Assembly: GCA_051889975.1 (NCBI GenBank)
Contig: JBJFDJ010000040.1
Span: 1 to 22,713, forward strand
Length of the DNA: 22,713 bases
Direction of reading: 5' to 3'
Origin: UBA9845 sp051889975
Lineage (GTDB): Bacteria > Bacillota > Clostridia > Christensenellales > UBA1242
The notes under the pieces were generated by a model. That model was not told the DNA's origin. It did no database searches and saw only the letters and a list, made by a program, of their open reading frames with translations. The position numbers were made by a program, and so were the translations under genes. The number at the start of each line of letters is the position of its first letter. Position 1 is the first letter of the stretch. Below are positions 15,982 through 22,696 of the stretch, in pieces.

Positions 15982-16602
15982 ATGCCGATTGTGAACAAGA
16001 TTTTGCAAATAGAAAATGACGCTTTTGTTCAAATAGAAATCAAAAAGAGCAAGTTTTTGTGCTTTTCTTTTGCAGTGCAATCAAAACAACAAGTTGAAGA
16101 TATAATTGCAAAATTAAAAACACAACACAAAGACGCCACTCATGTTTGCTACGGCTATGTTTTAAATGGGCAAGAAAAAGCGTTTGACGATGGCGAGCCA
16201 CAAGGAACTGCCGGCAAACCTATTTTGGACTGTATAAAGCGAAAGAAATTAAACAACACTCTTGTTGTAATTGTTAGATATTTTGGTGGCATAAAACTTG
16301 GTGCTGGTGGGCTTATCAGGGCATATTCAAACGGGGCAAAAACTGTGCTTGATAACTCTGGCACAAAAGAAAAAACAATTTGCAACAAAATTTCATTTAA
16401 GGCTCACTTAAACGAGCAAAAAAAATTGCAAAATCTATTAAAAAACAATCTCGTTTTAAAAAGTGAGATAGAGTATCAACAAGATATAAATATCAACATA
16501 TATTTTTTGCCAGAAACATTAACCAATTTAACCAAATTGTTAAATGATTGCTTTGCAAAAGAAACACAATTTGTAGTGGACGAAAAAGTTTATTATATAT
16601 AG
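15982..16602 (+). CDS. YigZ/IMPACT (UPF0029) family protein
   Basis: A 206-residue member of the YigZ/IMPACT family. Signatures: EIKKSKF (19-25), DDGEPQGTAGKP (69-80) and VRYFGGIKLGAGGLIRAY (98-115), followed by the C-terminal ferredoxin-like half with weaker similarity. In eukaryotes IMPACT modulates the GCN2 pathway; the bacterial role is unclear, though ribosome-related functions have been proposed. I chose ATG 15982, just after AAAGGA, because alignment to the family starts about there; GTG 15991 has a better ribosome-site spacing and is a fair alternative. A reading from TTG 15925 adds an untypical Lys-rich lead. The stop is followed at once by the ribosome site of the methyltransferase gene. 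Confidence 0.9.
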   Translation: MPIVNKILQIENDAFVQIEIKKSKFLCFSFAVQSKQQVEDIIAKLKTQHKDATHVCYGYVLNGQEKAFDDGEPQGTAGKPILDCIKRKKLNNTLVVIVRYFGGIKLGAGGLIRAYSNGAKTVLDNSGTKEKTICNKISFKAHLNEQKKLQNLLKNNLVLKSEIEYQQDININIYFLPETLTNLTKLLNDCFAKETQFVVDEKVYYI

Positions 16603-16610
16603 GAGTTATT

Positions 16611-17210
16611 TTGGAACATTATTTTATAGAAAAACAGCATAGCGCTGACGATTTTTTTGAAATATCGCAAAAATTTTTAGATAAAATATATTATTTTAAA
16701 AGTTGTGACAGCATTTTTAGCAAAGATTGTGTTGACTATGGCTCATATGTGTTTATTAACACAGTTTTAAAAACTGAACAATTAACGGGAAAGGTTTTGG
16801 ATATTGGCTGTGGCTATGGAGTTATTGGCATTGTTCTTGCAGATAACAACAAAACTGCCAGTTTTGTGCTTGCAGATGTAAATCAAACGGCAGTTGATTT
16901 GTCAATCCAAAACGCAAAAAAGAATGATATAAAAAACATTTTAAGCATAGTTAAATCAGATTGCTATCAAAACATTGCTGGCACATTTGACTTTGTGGTT
17001 ACAAATCCACCAATAAGAGCAGGCAAACAAACACTGTTAAACATTTTGCTGGGGGCTTATGATAAATTAAACGACAATGGCAGTTTGATTTTTGTCATCA
17101 AAAAAAAGCATGGCGCAGACAGTGTTAAAAACAAACTTGCTGAGATTTTTAAAAGAGTTGAAGTGCTTAAACGCGACAAAGGCTATTATATTTTTAAGGC
17201 AACAAAATAA
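16611..17210 (+). CDS. RsmC/YbxB-like class I SAM-dependent methyltransferase
   Basis: A 199-residue methyltransferase resembling the C-terminal half of RsmC (16S rRNA guanine-N2 methyltransferase) and Bacillus YbxB. It opens with MEHYF, has FSKDCVDYGS (36-45) as in that family, the SAM-binding motif VLDIGCGYGVIGI at 62-74, an Asp-rich strand 2 (LADVN), and catalytic NPP at 132-134. The start is TTG 16611 with AGGAG five bases upstream; a reading from 16548 would overlap yigZ and lacks a ribosome site. Substrate (16S rRNA versus another RNA) is not decided. It is the second gene of the yigZ unit. Confidence 0.88.
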   Translation: MEHYFIEKQHSADDFFEISQKFLDKIYYFKSCDSIFSKDCVDYGSYVFINTVLKTEQLTGKVLDIGCGYGVIGIVLADNNKTASFVLADVNQTAVDLSIQNAKKNDIKNILSIVKSDCYQNIAGTFDFVVTNPPIRAGKQTLLNILLGAYDKLNDNGSLIFVIKKKHGADSVKNKLAEIFKRVEVLKRDKGYYIFKATK

Positions 17211-17229
17211 AGCAAAAACTCTTTTTGCT
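17211..17229 (+). terminator. weak hairpin after the methyltransferase gene
   Basis: AGCAAAAA (17211-17218) pairs with TTTTTGCT (17222-17229) around CTC directly after the stop codon. The stem is mostly A-T and the following bases are only moderately T-rich, so termination efficiency is doubtful. Confidence 0.35.
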
Positions 17230-17332
17230 AAATTTATTTAAAATGAATTTTAACAAAGTGAAATATTTAAAATATATTAATTTTTTGATAAAATCCGTTT
17301 GTCTGAAAAGTTGAAAATTTTTAAATTTTTAT

Positions 17333-17362
17333 TTGCAAAAATTATGGCGAAAATTTTAAAAT
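17333..17362 (+). promoter_or_regulatory. candidate promoter of recX-acpS
   Basis: TTGCAA (17333-17338), 18-base spacer, TAAAAT (17357-17362), about 50 bases before the recX start. Moderate match in very AT-rich DNA. Confidence 0.35.
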
Positions 17363-17410
17363 AACACAAACAAAAATAAGTTAAAAATTAAATGTTAAAC
17401 ACGAGGAAAT

Positions 17411-18016
17411 ATGCAAACAATCACAGAACTAAAAGTTCAATCAAAAGATAAAAATAGGGTTAATTTGTATTTAAACAACAAGTTTTTTTGTGGCTTGGAT
17501 TTGGAAACAGTTGTTATACATCAGTTAAAAGTTGGCACAATAATTGACGAACAAAAGCTTCAAAACATACAACTACAAAGCGAAAAACAAACGGCACTAA
17601 ACAAGGCGCTAAAACTTATTAGCACACGCTACAAAACACAAAAAGAAGTTGAAAATTATTTATATGAGAAAGGCTATTTGCCACAAATTGTTTATTTTGT
17701 TGTTGAAAAACTAAATGAATATCATTATATTGACGATGAAAGATATGCCGATAGTTATATTGCAAGTCACAAAAACTTTGGCAAATTAAAACTTAAACAA
17801 CAACTTTTGCAAAAGGGCATAAGCCCAACTGTTGTTGAGCAAAAGTTAGAAGATGAAAATTTTGACCAAAGCCAAGAGATACTTAATCTTGCTCAAAAGT
17901 ATATGAAAAACAAGCAAGATAACAAAGAAAATTATATCAAAATGATTAAAAATTTGATGAGCAAGGGCTTTGAGTATGAAACAATAAAAGAAGTTTTAAA
18001 AAAGGATGTGGATTAA
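17411..18016 (+). CDS. recX: regulatory protein RecX
   Basis: RecX binds RecA filaments and modulates recombination. 201 residues, typical length, built from tandem three-helix motifs. The first recognisable block is ALKLISTRYKTQKEVENYL-type sequence near residues 64-84, with LxxKGY, then the LNEYHYIDDERYADSYI block (102-118), highly typical of RecX. The C-terminal block (MIKNLMSKGFEYETIKEVL) is another three-helix unit. A GAGGA site precedes the ATG. The stop overlaps the acpS start by one base (TAATG), so translation is coupled. recA itself is not in the window. Confidence 0.9.
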   Translation: MQTITELKVQSKDKNRVNLYLNNKFFCGLDLETVVIHQLKVGTIIDEQKLQNIQLQSEKQTALNKALKLISTRYKTQKEVENYLYEKGYLPQIVYFVVEKLNEYHYIDDERYADSYIASHKNFGKLKLKQQLLQKGISPTVVEQKLEDENFDQSQEILNLAQKYMKNKQDNKENYIKMIKNLMSKGFEYETIKEVLKKDVD

Positions 18017-18378
18017 TGGAAGTTGGCACTGATGTAGTTAAAATAAGTCGCATAAAAAGTATTGAAAATCAAGATGGGTTTTTAAGCAAAAATTTTGCAG
18101 AAAATGAAATTGAATACATAAACAAAAAAAATGACAAGGCACAAACAATTGCAGGTATGTATGCGTGCAAAGAAGCCGTTTTAAAAGCGCTGGGCATTGG
18201 CATAGGTGGTGGCGTTAGATTAAACGAAATTTGCATTTTGCACGAGCAAAACGGCAGGCCTTTTGTTCAAATCACACCACAATTAAACTATTTTTTAAAT
18301 TTGAAAAACTGCAACACAATTTCTGTTAGCATTTCACATGATGGTGATTATGCTGTTGCATTTTGTATTATTTGTTAG
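18016..18378 (+). CDS. acpS: holo-[acyl-carrier-protein] synthase AcpS
   Basis: AcpS transfers 4'-phosphopantetheine from coenzyme A to a serine of acyl carrier protein, needed for fatty-acid synthesis. 120 residues, typical. GTDVVKISRI at 4-13 has the metal-binding Asp6; ACKEAVLKALGIG (50-62) has the second metal ligand Glu53 and Lys52; the C-terminal SISHDGDYAVA is the usual closing strand. It overlaps recX by one base and is followed by a terminator. In Bacillus acpS lies a few genes upstream of ndoAI-ndoA (antitoxin/MazF); here mazF is one small ORF away. Confidence 0.95.
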   Translation: MEVGTDVVKISRIKSIENQDGFLSKNFAENEIEYINKKNDKAQTIAGMYACKEAVLKALGIGIGGGVRLNEICILHEQNGRPFVQITPQLNYFLNLKNCNTISVSISHDGDYAVAFCIIC

Positions 18379-18405
18379 AATATTTTGTAAATTTGGTAGC
18401 AAACT

Positions 18406-18437
18406 AAAAAGGAACTTTAAAACAAGTTCTTTTTTTG
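18406..18437 (+). terminator. rho-independent terminator after acpS
   Basis: AAAAAGGAACTT (18406-18417) pairs with AAGTTCTTTTTT (18424 onward), including one G-U pair, around TAAAAC, followed by a T run. It separates acpS from the mazF cassette. Confidence 0.75.
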
Positions 18438-18466
18438 TTTAACAAATTTTATTGTGGAGATTATTA

Positions 18467-18685
18467 ATGAAAAGTGATTTTTTAAATTTAAAAAACGAAT
18501 ATGAGCAAATTAACAAAAACGACCAAATCAATCATACTATATTAAAGGACAATTACGACAATTTATGTATGAAATATTTTTCAAATAAATATAATACTTT
18601 AAAGGCACAAAAACTTGCAAATGACGATAGTTTTTTGGCACTTGAAAGTGAAGATATTTATGTGAATTGGTTAAACAAGGAGTGA
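18467..18685 (+). CDS. 72-residue hypothetical protein in the antitoxin position before mazF
   Basis: I do not recognise this protein. It has 72 residues, acidic and polar, probably helical, rich in Asn, Lys and Asp, with no membrane segment. ATG 18467 has GGAG at 18456-18459. Its last codons (AAG GAG TGA) form the ribosome site of mazF, which starts one base after the stop, so the two are tightly coupled in the order antitoxin then toxin. MazE-type antitoxins of Firmicutes (NdoAI) begin with a ribbon-helix-helix DNA-binding domain; I see none here. Alternatives: a diverged or new antitoxin, or an unrelated small gene that inherited the position. Reality of the gene is likely; function is inferred from context only. 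Confidence 0.75.
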   Translation: MKSDFLNLKNEYEQINKNDQINHTILKDNYDNLCMKYFSNKYNTLKAQKLANDDSFLALESEDIYVNWLNKE

Positions 18686-18686
18686 T

Positions 18687-19028
18687 ATGTATAAAAGGGG
18701 AGAGATATATTTTGCTGATTTAAGCCCTGTTGTTGGCAGTGAGCAGGGTGGCATAAGACCTGTTTTGATTGTTCAAAATGACATTGGCAACAAATATTCT
18801 CCCACAGTTATTGCTGCTGCAATAACAAGCCAGCTTTCAAAGGCAAAACTGCCAACACATATCCAACTTGACACAATAGATGGGCTACCAAAAAATTCGG
18901 TTGTTTTGCTTGAACAACTGCGAACTCTTGACAAACGCCGACTTCAACAAAAAGTTTGTGACTTATCTGCAATGAAAATGGCAGAAATAAATCAAGCTCT
19001 GTTAATTAGCTTGGGTTTTTATAAATAA
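18687..19028 (+). CDS. mazF: MazF/EndoA-type mRNA endoribonuclease
   Basis: Type II toxin of the MazF/PemK family, very close to Bacillus EndoA (NdoA), which cuts mRNA at specific short sequences. 113 residues. KRGEIYFADLSPVVGSEQGG (3-22) forms the first strands; Arg24 (GGIRPV) and Thr47 (AAIT) match the residues used for RNA cleavage in EndoA; KAKLPTH and VVLLEQLRTLDKRRL follow as in the family. All catalytic positions look intact, so it is probably active. It is translated from a ribosome site embedded in the upstream 72-residue gene. There is no visible terminator before the next promoter at 19054. Confidence 0.96.
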   Translation: MYKRGEIYFADLSPVVGSEQGGIRPVLIVQNDIGNKYSPTVIAAAITSQLSKAKLPTHIQLDTIDGLPKNSVVLLEQLRTLDKRRLQQKVCDLSAMKMAEINQALLISLGFYK

Positions 19029-19053
19029 ATGTAGATATTTTCAAAATTGAGTA

Positions 19054-19082
19054 TTGACAAGTTTTTCCTTTAGTGTTATATT
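19054..19082 (+). promoter_or_regulatory. strong extended -10 promoter of the repeat membrane protein
   Basis: Perfect TTGACA (19054-19059), 17-base spacer, TATATT (19077-19082), with TGT before the -10. Confidence 0.7.
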
Positions 19083-19114
19083 ATATTTGAATAAATTACA
19101 AAGGGGGCTTGTAA

Positions 19115-19900
19115 ATGTTTAGTATATCGCAATTATCAGTATTTATTTCAACAGGTATTGCCATATCTTTGTTTTTGATTGCTTTGGTTGCTATCATTGG
19201 TGGTGCAACTTTTACATCTATTGCAGTTCATAGCAAAAGAGGTTCAAAAAAGAACAAAAAAGAAAAAGCAAAAGAAAAATCAGTTGCAAAAACAAAGACA
19301 AATGCAAAGACAACTGAAAAAACAAAAACCCAAGTTAAAACAGCAAATAAAACAAAAACTCAAGCTAAAACAGTTGACAAAACAAAGTCCCTAAAAAATC
19401 AACAAGAGCAAACAATTGTTAAAAAATCAGCTCCAGTCAAAACAACCAGTCAGCTATCAGAAAAGCCTGTTGTTGACAAGAGCAAATTAATTGGCGACGA
19501 AAATGTAAGTGATGCAGACTTCAACGATGACTCAAAATTCAAATGGGTTTACAGATTAAAACTCATTTCTCATAAAAAGCCAGAAAATAGTGAAGTGTTA
19601 ACATTCAAATCTTCTGATAATTCAAGTGCATTTGACGCATTGAGGCAAGATATAAAATTGGTTGATTATGATATCACAAATTGTGATATTGATCACTTTG
19701 AAATCGACTTTAAATATGCTGATTCAAATGGTAAACCATTAAATTATAACAAAAAATATGAAATCTCAGACGATTTTTCTAGTGCTAAAATATTTAGATA
19801 TGAAAAAAACAATATGTTGTCATTTGTGGCTATTCAACAAAGTTTAAATGACAAAAACACCAAACCAAACAAACAGAATGACGATGAACAAGTTTTGTAA
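19115..19900 (+). CDS. membrane-anchored protein with Lys/Thr decapeptide repeats
   Basis: A 261-residue protein that I do not recognise. One hydrophobic segment (about 12-38) acts as a signal anchor. A very basic Lys/Thr/Ala-rich region (about 41-95) follows, containing three decapeptide repeats of the form KTKTQxKTxx (59-68, 69-78, 79-88) and a partial fourth. The C-terminal region (about 140-240) is mixed alpha/beta in appearance, with many aromatic and acidic residues, and probably folds. By the positive-inside rule the basic tail suggests the C-terminus is cytoplasmic. An AAAGGGGG ribosome site precedes ATG 19115, and promoter and terminator frame it as a single-gene unit. The basic region could bind nucleic acid or the membrane surface; this is only a suggestion. 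Confidence 0.8.
   Translation: MFSISQLSVFISTGIAISLFLIALVAIIGGATFTSIAVHSKRGSKKNKKEKAKEKSVAKTKTNAKTTEKTKTQVKTANKTKTQAKTVDKTKSLKNQQEQTIVKKSAPVKTTSQLSEKPVVDKSKLIGDENVSDADFNDDSKFKWVYRLKLISHKKPENSEVLTFKSSDNSSAFDALRQDIKLVDYDITNCDIDHFEIDFKYADSNGKPLNYNKKYEISDDFSSAKIFRYEKNNMLSFVAIQQSLNDKNTKPNKQNDDEQVL
19289..19378 (+). repeat. three 30-bp coding repeats (KTKTQxKTxx)
   Basis: Units at 19289-19318, 19319-19348 and 19349-19378 encode KTKTNAKTTE, KTKTQVKTAN and KTKTQAKTVD; a partial unit follows. Confidence 0.8.
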
Positions 19901-19925
19901 CGCAATGTTTTCATTGCGTTTTTTA
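19899..19925 (+). terminator. rho-independent terminator
   Basis: AACGCAATG (19899-19907) pairs with CATTGCGTT (19912-19920) around TTTT, followed by a T run. The stem begins inside the stop codon of the preceding gene. Confidence 0.9.
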
Positions 19926-20014
19926 TTTTGTTCTAATAGTTTTTTTTGTGACATACAAAAATTTGCTTCAGCATTAATATTTACAAAATTTTCGCCACAA
20001 TACAAAACAAAAAA

Positions 20015-20044
20015 TTGACACATTTAATTTTGTTAGAGTAAAAT
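20015..20044 (+). promoter_or_regulatory. promoter of lgt, placed for a leaderless transcript
   Basis: Perfect TTGACA (20015-20020), 18-base spacer, TAAAAT (20039-20044). Transcription would start about seven bases later, at or next to the ATG at 20051. Confidence 0.55.
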
Positions 20045-20050
20045 AATAAT

Positions 20051-21061
20051 ATGTATTTATTGATTAATGGTTTTGAAATCTTTGGTGTTTCAATTAAGTT
20101 TTATGGCATATTGATGGCACTGGCTTTTATCATTGGGCTTGTTTTTGCCATCAAGTTTGCAAAACAAAAAGGATATGCAAGCAGTTTGCCATATGATTTA
20201 ATTCTTATTGTTTTCCCTAGCGCAATTGTTGGTGCAAGACTTAATTATGTTTTGTTTACGCTTGACCGTGGCTGGACATTTTTGGAGGTTTTGCAAATTT
20301 GGAATGGTGGGCTGATGATATATGGTGGGGTGCTGTTTGCAGTTGGTGCCATTGCCATTTATTGTGCAGTTAAAAAAATTAGCTTTGTTAAAATTTTAGA
20401 TATGCTTGCGCCTTGTTTAATTTTGGGGCAGGCAATTGGCAGATGGGGTAATTTTTTCAATCAAGAAGCGTATGGCGCGCTTATTACAAATCCATCTTTT
20501 CAATGGTTTCCATTTGGCGTTTACATTGAAAAAAGCCATTTTACATCAGAGGCAACAAAACAGGTACTAGATGCTTTTGGAACAACTGCCGTTGAAGGTG
20601 CATGGTTTAATGCCACATTCTTTTATGAAAGTATGTGGTGCTTGATTGGTTTTGTTTTGCTTTATTTTATTTACACAAAAACTAACAAAGCGGGTTTGAC
20701 AACTGCTTCATATTTTGTTTTTTATGGCATAGAAAGATTTTTTGTTGAAATGCTTCGCACAGATTCGCTTTATCTTGGCCCTATTAAAATAAGTGTTCTC
20801 ATAAGTTTGTTGCTTGTTGTTTCGGGCATTGTGTGGCTGGCAATCTTGTTTGCAAAAGACTATAAAAACAAAAAGCAAGTTGCTGTTGCAATTTCGGATT
20901 GTGCTGGCGAACAAACAACAAGCAACAACATAAAAAATAATGTTGTTGCACAACAAAATGGCAATGCAGATTCGCAAGCAGAAGACAACAATTTAAAAAA
21001 TGACAGTGCAAATTTGCAAAACAAAGACAATGATTTAAGTGATGACAATAAAAATACTTAA
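20051..21061 (+). CDS. lgt: prolipoprotein diacylglyceryl transferase Lgt
   Basis: Lgt transfers diacylglycerol from phosphatidylglycerol to the cysteine of prolipoproteins, the first step of lipoprotein maturation in the membrane. 336 residues with about seven membrane helices. Visible motifs: FYGILMA (17-23), GARLNYV (61-67), GGLMIYGGVL (86-95), the family signature QAIGRWGNFFNQEAYG (127-142, Arg131 essential in relatives), FYESMW and the closing YGIERFFVEMLRTDSL. Tyr91 stands where E. coli has the essential His103; I believe Tyr also occurs there in other Firmicutes. A polar tail of about 65 residues, rich in Asn, Asp and Gln, extends beyond the usual C-terminus. No Shine-Dalgarno is seen before the ATG. 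Confidence 0.95.
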   Translation: MYLLINGFEIFGVSIKFYGILMALAFIIGLVFAIKFAKQKGYASSLPYDLILIVFPSAIVGARLNYVLFTLDRGWTFLEVLQIWNGGLMIYGGVLFAVGAIAIYCAVKKISFVKILDMLAPCLILGQAIGRWGNFFNQEAYGALITNPSFQWFPFGVYIEKSHFTSEATKQVLDAFGTTAVEGAWFNATFFYESMWCLIGFVLLYFIYTKTNKAGLTTASYFVFYGIERFFVEMLRTDSLYLGPIKISVLISLLLVVSGIVWLAILFAKDYKNKKQVAVAISDCAGEQTTSNNIKNNVVAQQNGNADSQAEDNNLKNDSANLQNKDNDLSDDNKNT

Positions 21062-21108
21062 AAAATGTAAAAATTATAAACACAAATAACAATTAACCTA
21101 ACAAATAG

Positions 21109-21140
21109 TTACGCGCATTGCAGTGTGTAATTATTTTTTT
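21109..21140 (+). terminator. rho-independent terminator after lgt
   Basis: TTACGCGC (21109-21116) pairs with GTGTGTAA (21123-21130), with two G-U pairs, around ATTGCA, followed by TTATTTTTTT. Confidence 0.65.
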
Positions 21141-21199
21141 TGTCAATAATTTATAAAATGATTTATCATATAAAGACCAAAAAGAAAGAATTGTTTTTG

Positions 21200-21299
21200 N
21201 NNNNNNNNNNNNNNNNNNNNNNNNNNNNNNNNNNNNNNNNNNNNNNNNNNNNNNNNNNNNNNNNNNNNNNNNNNNNNNNNNNNNNNNNNNNNNNNNNNN
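21200..21299. other. assembly gap (100 N)
   Basis: Exactly 100 N between T-rich flanks in non-coding DNA. The true size is unknown. Confidence 0.95.
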
Positions 21300-21433
21300 T
21301 GGCTGTCCATTGTGTTTTTTTGCATATCAATTTGTCATCTTAATTTGTATATTTTTTTTGACAATATAAGCAATTTTTTTGCATTTCTTTTTTACATTTT
21401 ACTTTTTTTGCCAATCATTTTGTATTCTTTTTA

Positions 21434-21462
21434 TTGCATAAACTTGTTAATGATGATATTAT
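21434..21462 (+). promoter_or_regulatory. extended -10 promoter of the DivIVA-like gene
   Basis: TTGCAT (21434-21439), 17-base spacer, TATTAT (21457-21462), with TGA before the -10. Confidence 0.45.
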
Positions 21463-21513
21463 TATTAAGTGGAGATTTAGTGATTTTTGCGTCACTATTT
21501 ATTTGTGGAAAAT

Positions 21514-22386
21514 ATGAATGATTTTGAAATTGTTAAAAATGGATATGATAAAAGTCAAGTAGATAGGTATATTGTAGAACTTGTTGAAGACAACGAAAAA
21601 AAACTGCGCGAACAAAAACTGAGAATAAATGATTTAAAACGAGAACTAGAATTAACAAAGGCAGAGCTAAAGACTTATAAAGACAAAAACAGCGACATCA
21701 GCGATGCTTTGGTCGTTGCAGTTGAAACTGCAAAACAAATTGAAAACAGTAGCAAAAACATTTATCAATTAGAAATCAAACGCGTGAGAAGTTTGTATGA
21801 CAAGTGGCAATCATTTTTGCAAGACTTTATGAAAAGATATCCAGACCTGCAAGCAGAGTATGACACAAAACGCTTGCTAAAAGTTTTTGAAGAAGACATT
21901 AATGAAATCTTAAAACAAAATCAAAAATCAATGGAACAAAAACAGATGATTGAAGATATGGATACAAATACTATAGGTTTAAAAATTTTAATAAACAAAA
22001 TGAGCGCTGCAACAAAATCAGGTCAGGTTTCGCAATTTGATGCAAAAAACAGCATCCATCAAATAGTTAGAAATCCACGCCCAACCGAAAAAACTATTAT
22101 TGAGCACCAAGTTGATGAGGCAATAGAAAATGAAGATGCAAGGCTTAAAAAGGATATGATAAGACCAATTTCAAACACCGTGATTAACAAAGGTGAAAAT
22201 TATGAAAATCTCGTTGACAAGTTTTTAAGTGAAGACGACGGAGACCTTAAAGAAAATGCATATTCAAAAGTGTTTTTGGCAAAACAAAAAAATGATGGCT
22301 TTGACCTTAAAGAAGCCGTTAATCCAACCGAAGATTTAGAAGACATTATGAAAAGTTTTAGTTTTTACAATGACGATGAAAAATAA
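21514..22386 (+). CDS. DivIVA-domain coiled-coil protein
   Basis: A 290-residue protein starting with a DivIVA-type N-terminal module: FEIVKNGYDKSQVDRYIVEL (residues 4-23) matches the family pattern F-x-x-x-x-x-GYd-x-x-qVD-x-fl. A coiled coil follows (about 25-80), then a helical middle region and an acidic C-terminus. DivIVA-family proteins bind curved membrane at poles and septa and recruit division or wall-synthesis factors. It is longer than typical DivIVA (about 160-230 residues). The start is unclear: ATG 21514 gives a DivIVA-like N-terminus but has only a weak GTGGAAAA site; TTG 21487 has GGAG twelve bases upstream and would add nine residues. A 13-codon frame starting at GTG 21480, right after that GGAG, overlaps the ATG start and might couple translation. 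Confidence 0.8.
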   Translation: MNDFEIVKNGYDKSQVDRYIVELVEDNEKKLREQKLRINDLKRELELTKAELKTYKDKNSDISDALVVAVETAKQIENSSKNIYQLEIKRVRSLYDKWQSFLQDFMKRYPDLQAEYDTKRLLKVFEEDINEILKQNQKSMEQKQMIEDMDTNTIGLKILINKMSAATKSGQVSQFDAKNSIHQIVRNPRPTEKTIIEHQVDEAIENEDARLKKDMIRPISNTVINKGENYENLVDKFLSEDDGDLKENAYSKVFLAKQKNDGFDLKEAVNPTEDLEDIMKSFSFYNDDEK

Positions 22387-22496
22387 GATAATTTTCGTTT
22401 TTGGTTGTGATGATAATTTTGATAATCATATTTTTAATTGCAATCAATATAATTGAGTTAAAATAGGTTAAATAACGATAAACTTAAATTAAAATT

Positions 22497-22525
22497 AAAT
22501 CCGTTAATATACGGATTTTTTATTT
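22497..22525 (+). terminator. rho-independent terminator after the DivIVA-like gene
   Basis: AAATCCGT (22497-22504) pairs with ACGGATTT (22511-22518) around TAATAT, followed by a T-rich run. Confidence 0.8.
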
Positions 22526-22564
22526 TTTTGTGCTTTTTGTCTTGCGTTTTTAAGTTGTTTCTTC

Positions 22565-22582
22565 TTTTGTTTGCAAACAAAA
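22565..22582. repeat. perfect 18-bp palindrome
   Basis: TTTTGTTTGCAAACAAAA is its own reverse complement. It lies about 85 bases upstream of the last promoter and could be an operator or just a product of the TTTGCAAA-rich background. Confidence 0.6.
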
Positions 22583-22667
22583 TACGGCAAAACTTTAAGT
22601 TGTTTTTTAATTTTTATGTCAACGAAAAAATAAAAATAAAAAAATTTAAAAAATTTGTAAAAACTTG

Positions 22668-22696
22668 TTGACAAGCAAAAACATATATGGTAAACT
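22668..22696 (+). promoter_or_regulatory. strong outward-facing promoter
   Basis: Perfect TTGACA (22668-22673), 17-base spacer, TAAACT (22691-22696), with TGG before the -10 (extended). The transcript would leave the window within about ten bases of its start, so the target gene is not seen. Confidence 0.65.

Larger units (their letters stand above)
21062..21513 (+). other. intergenic region with terminator, scaffold gap and promoter
   Basis: About 450 bases including 100 N at 21200-21299. It holds a terminator after lgt (21109-21140) and a promoter before the DivIVA-like gene (21434-21462). The sequence either side of the gap is extremely T-rich and I see no supported gene, but one could be hidden if the true gap is large. 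Confidence 0.5.

Noticed and set aside
15808..16080. 90-residue minus-strand frame overlapping the yigZ start
   Set aside because: It runs through a good promoter and the yigZ coding start, has no ribosome site, and its Phe/Cys-rich translation is typical of the antisense of AT-rich genes.
21312..21521. 69-residue very hydrophobic frame starting with GTG beside the third gap
   Set aside because: No ribosome site at its start, and its composition is just what T-rich non-coding DNA gives. Only its last 13 codons have a plausible ribosome site and are mentioned separately.
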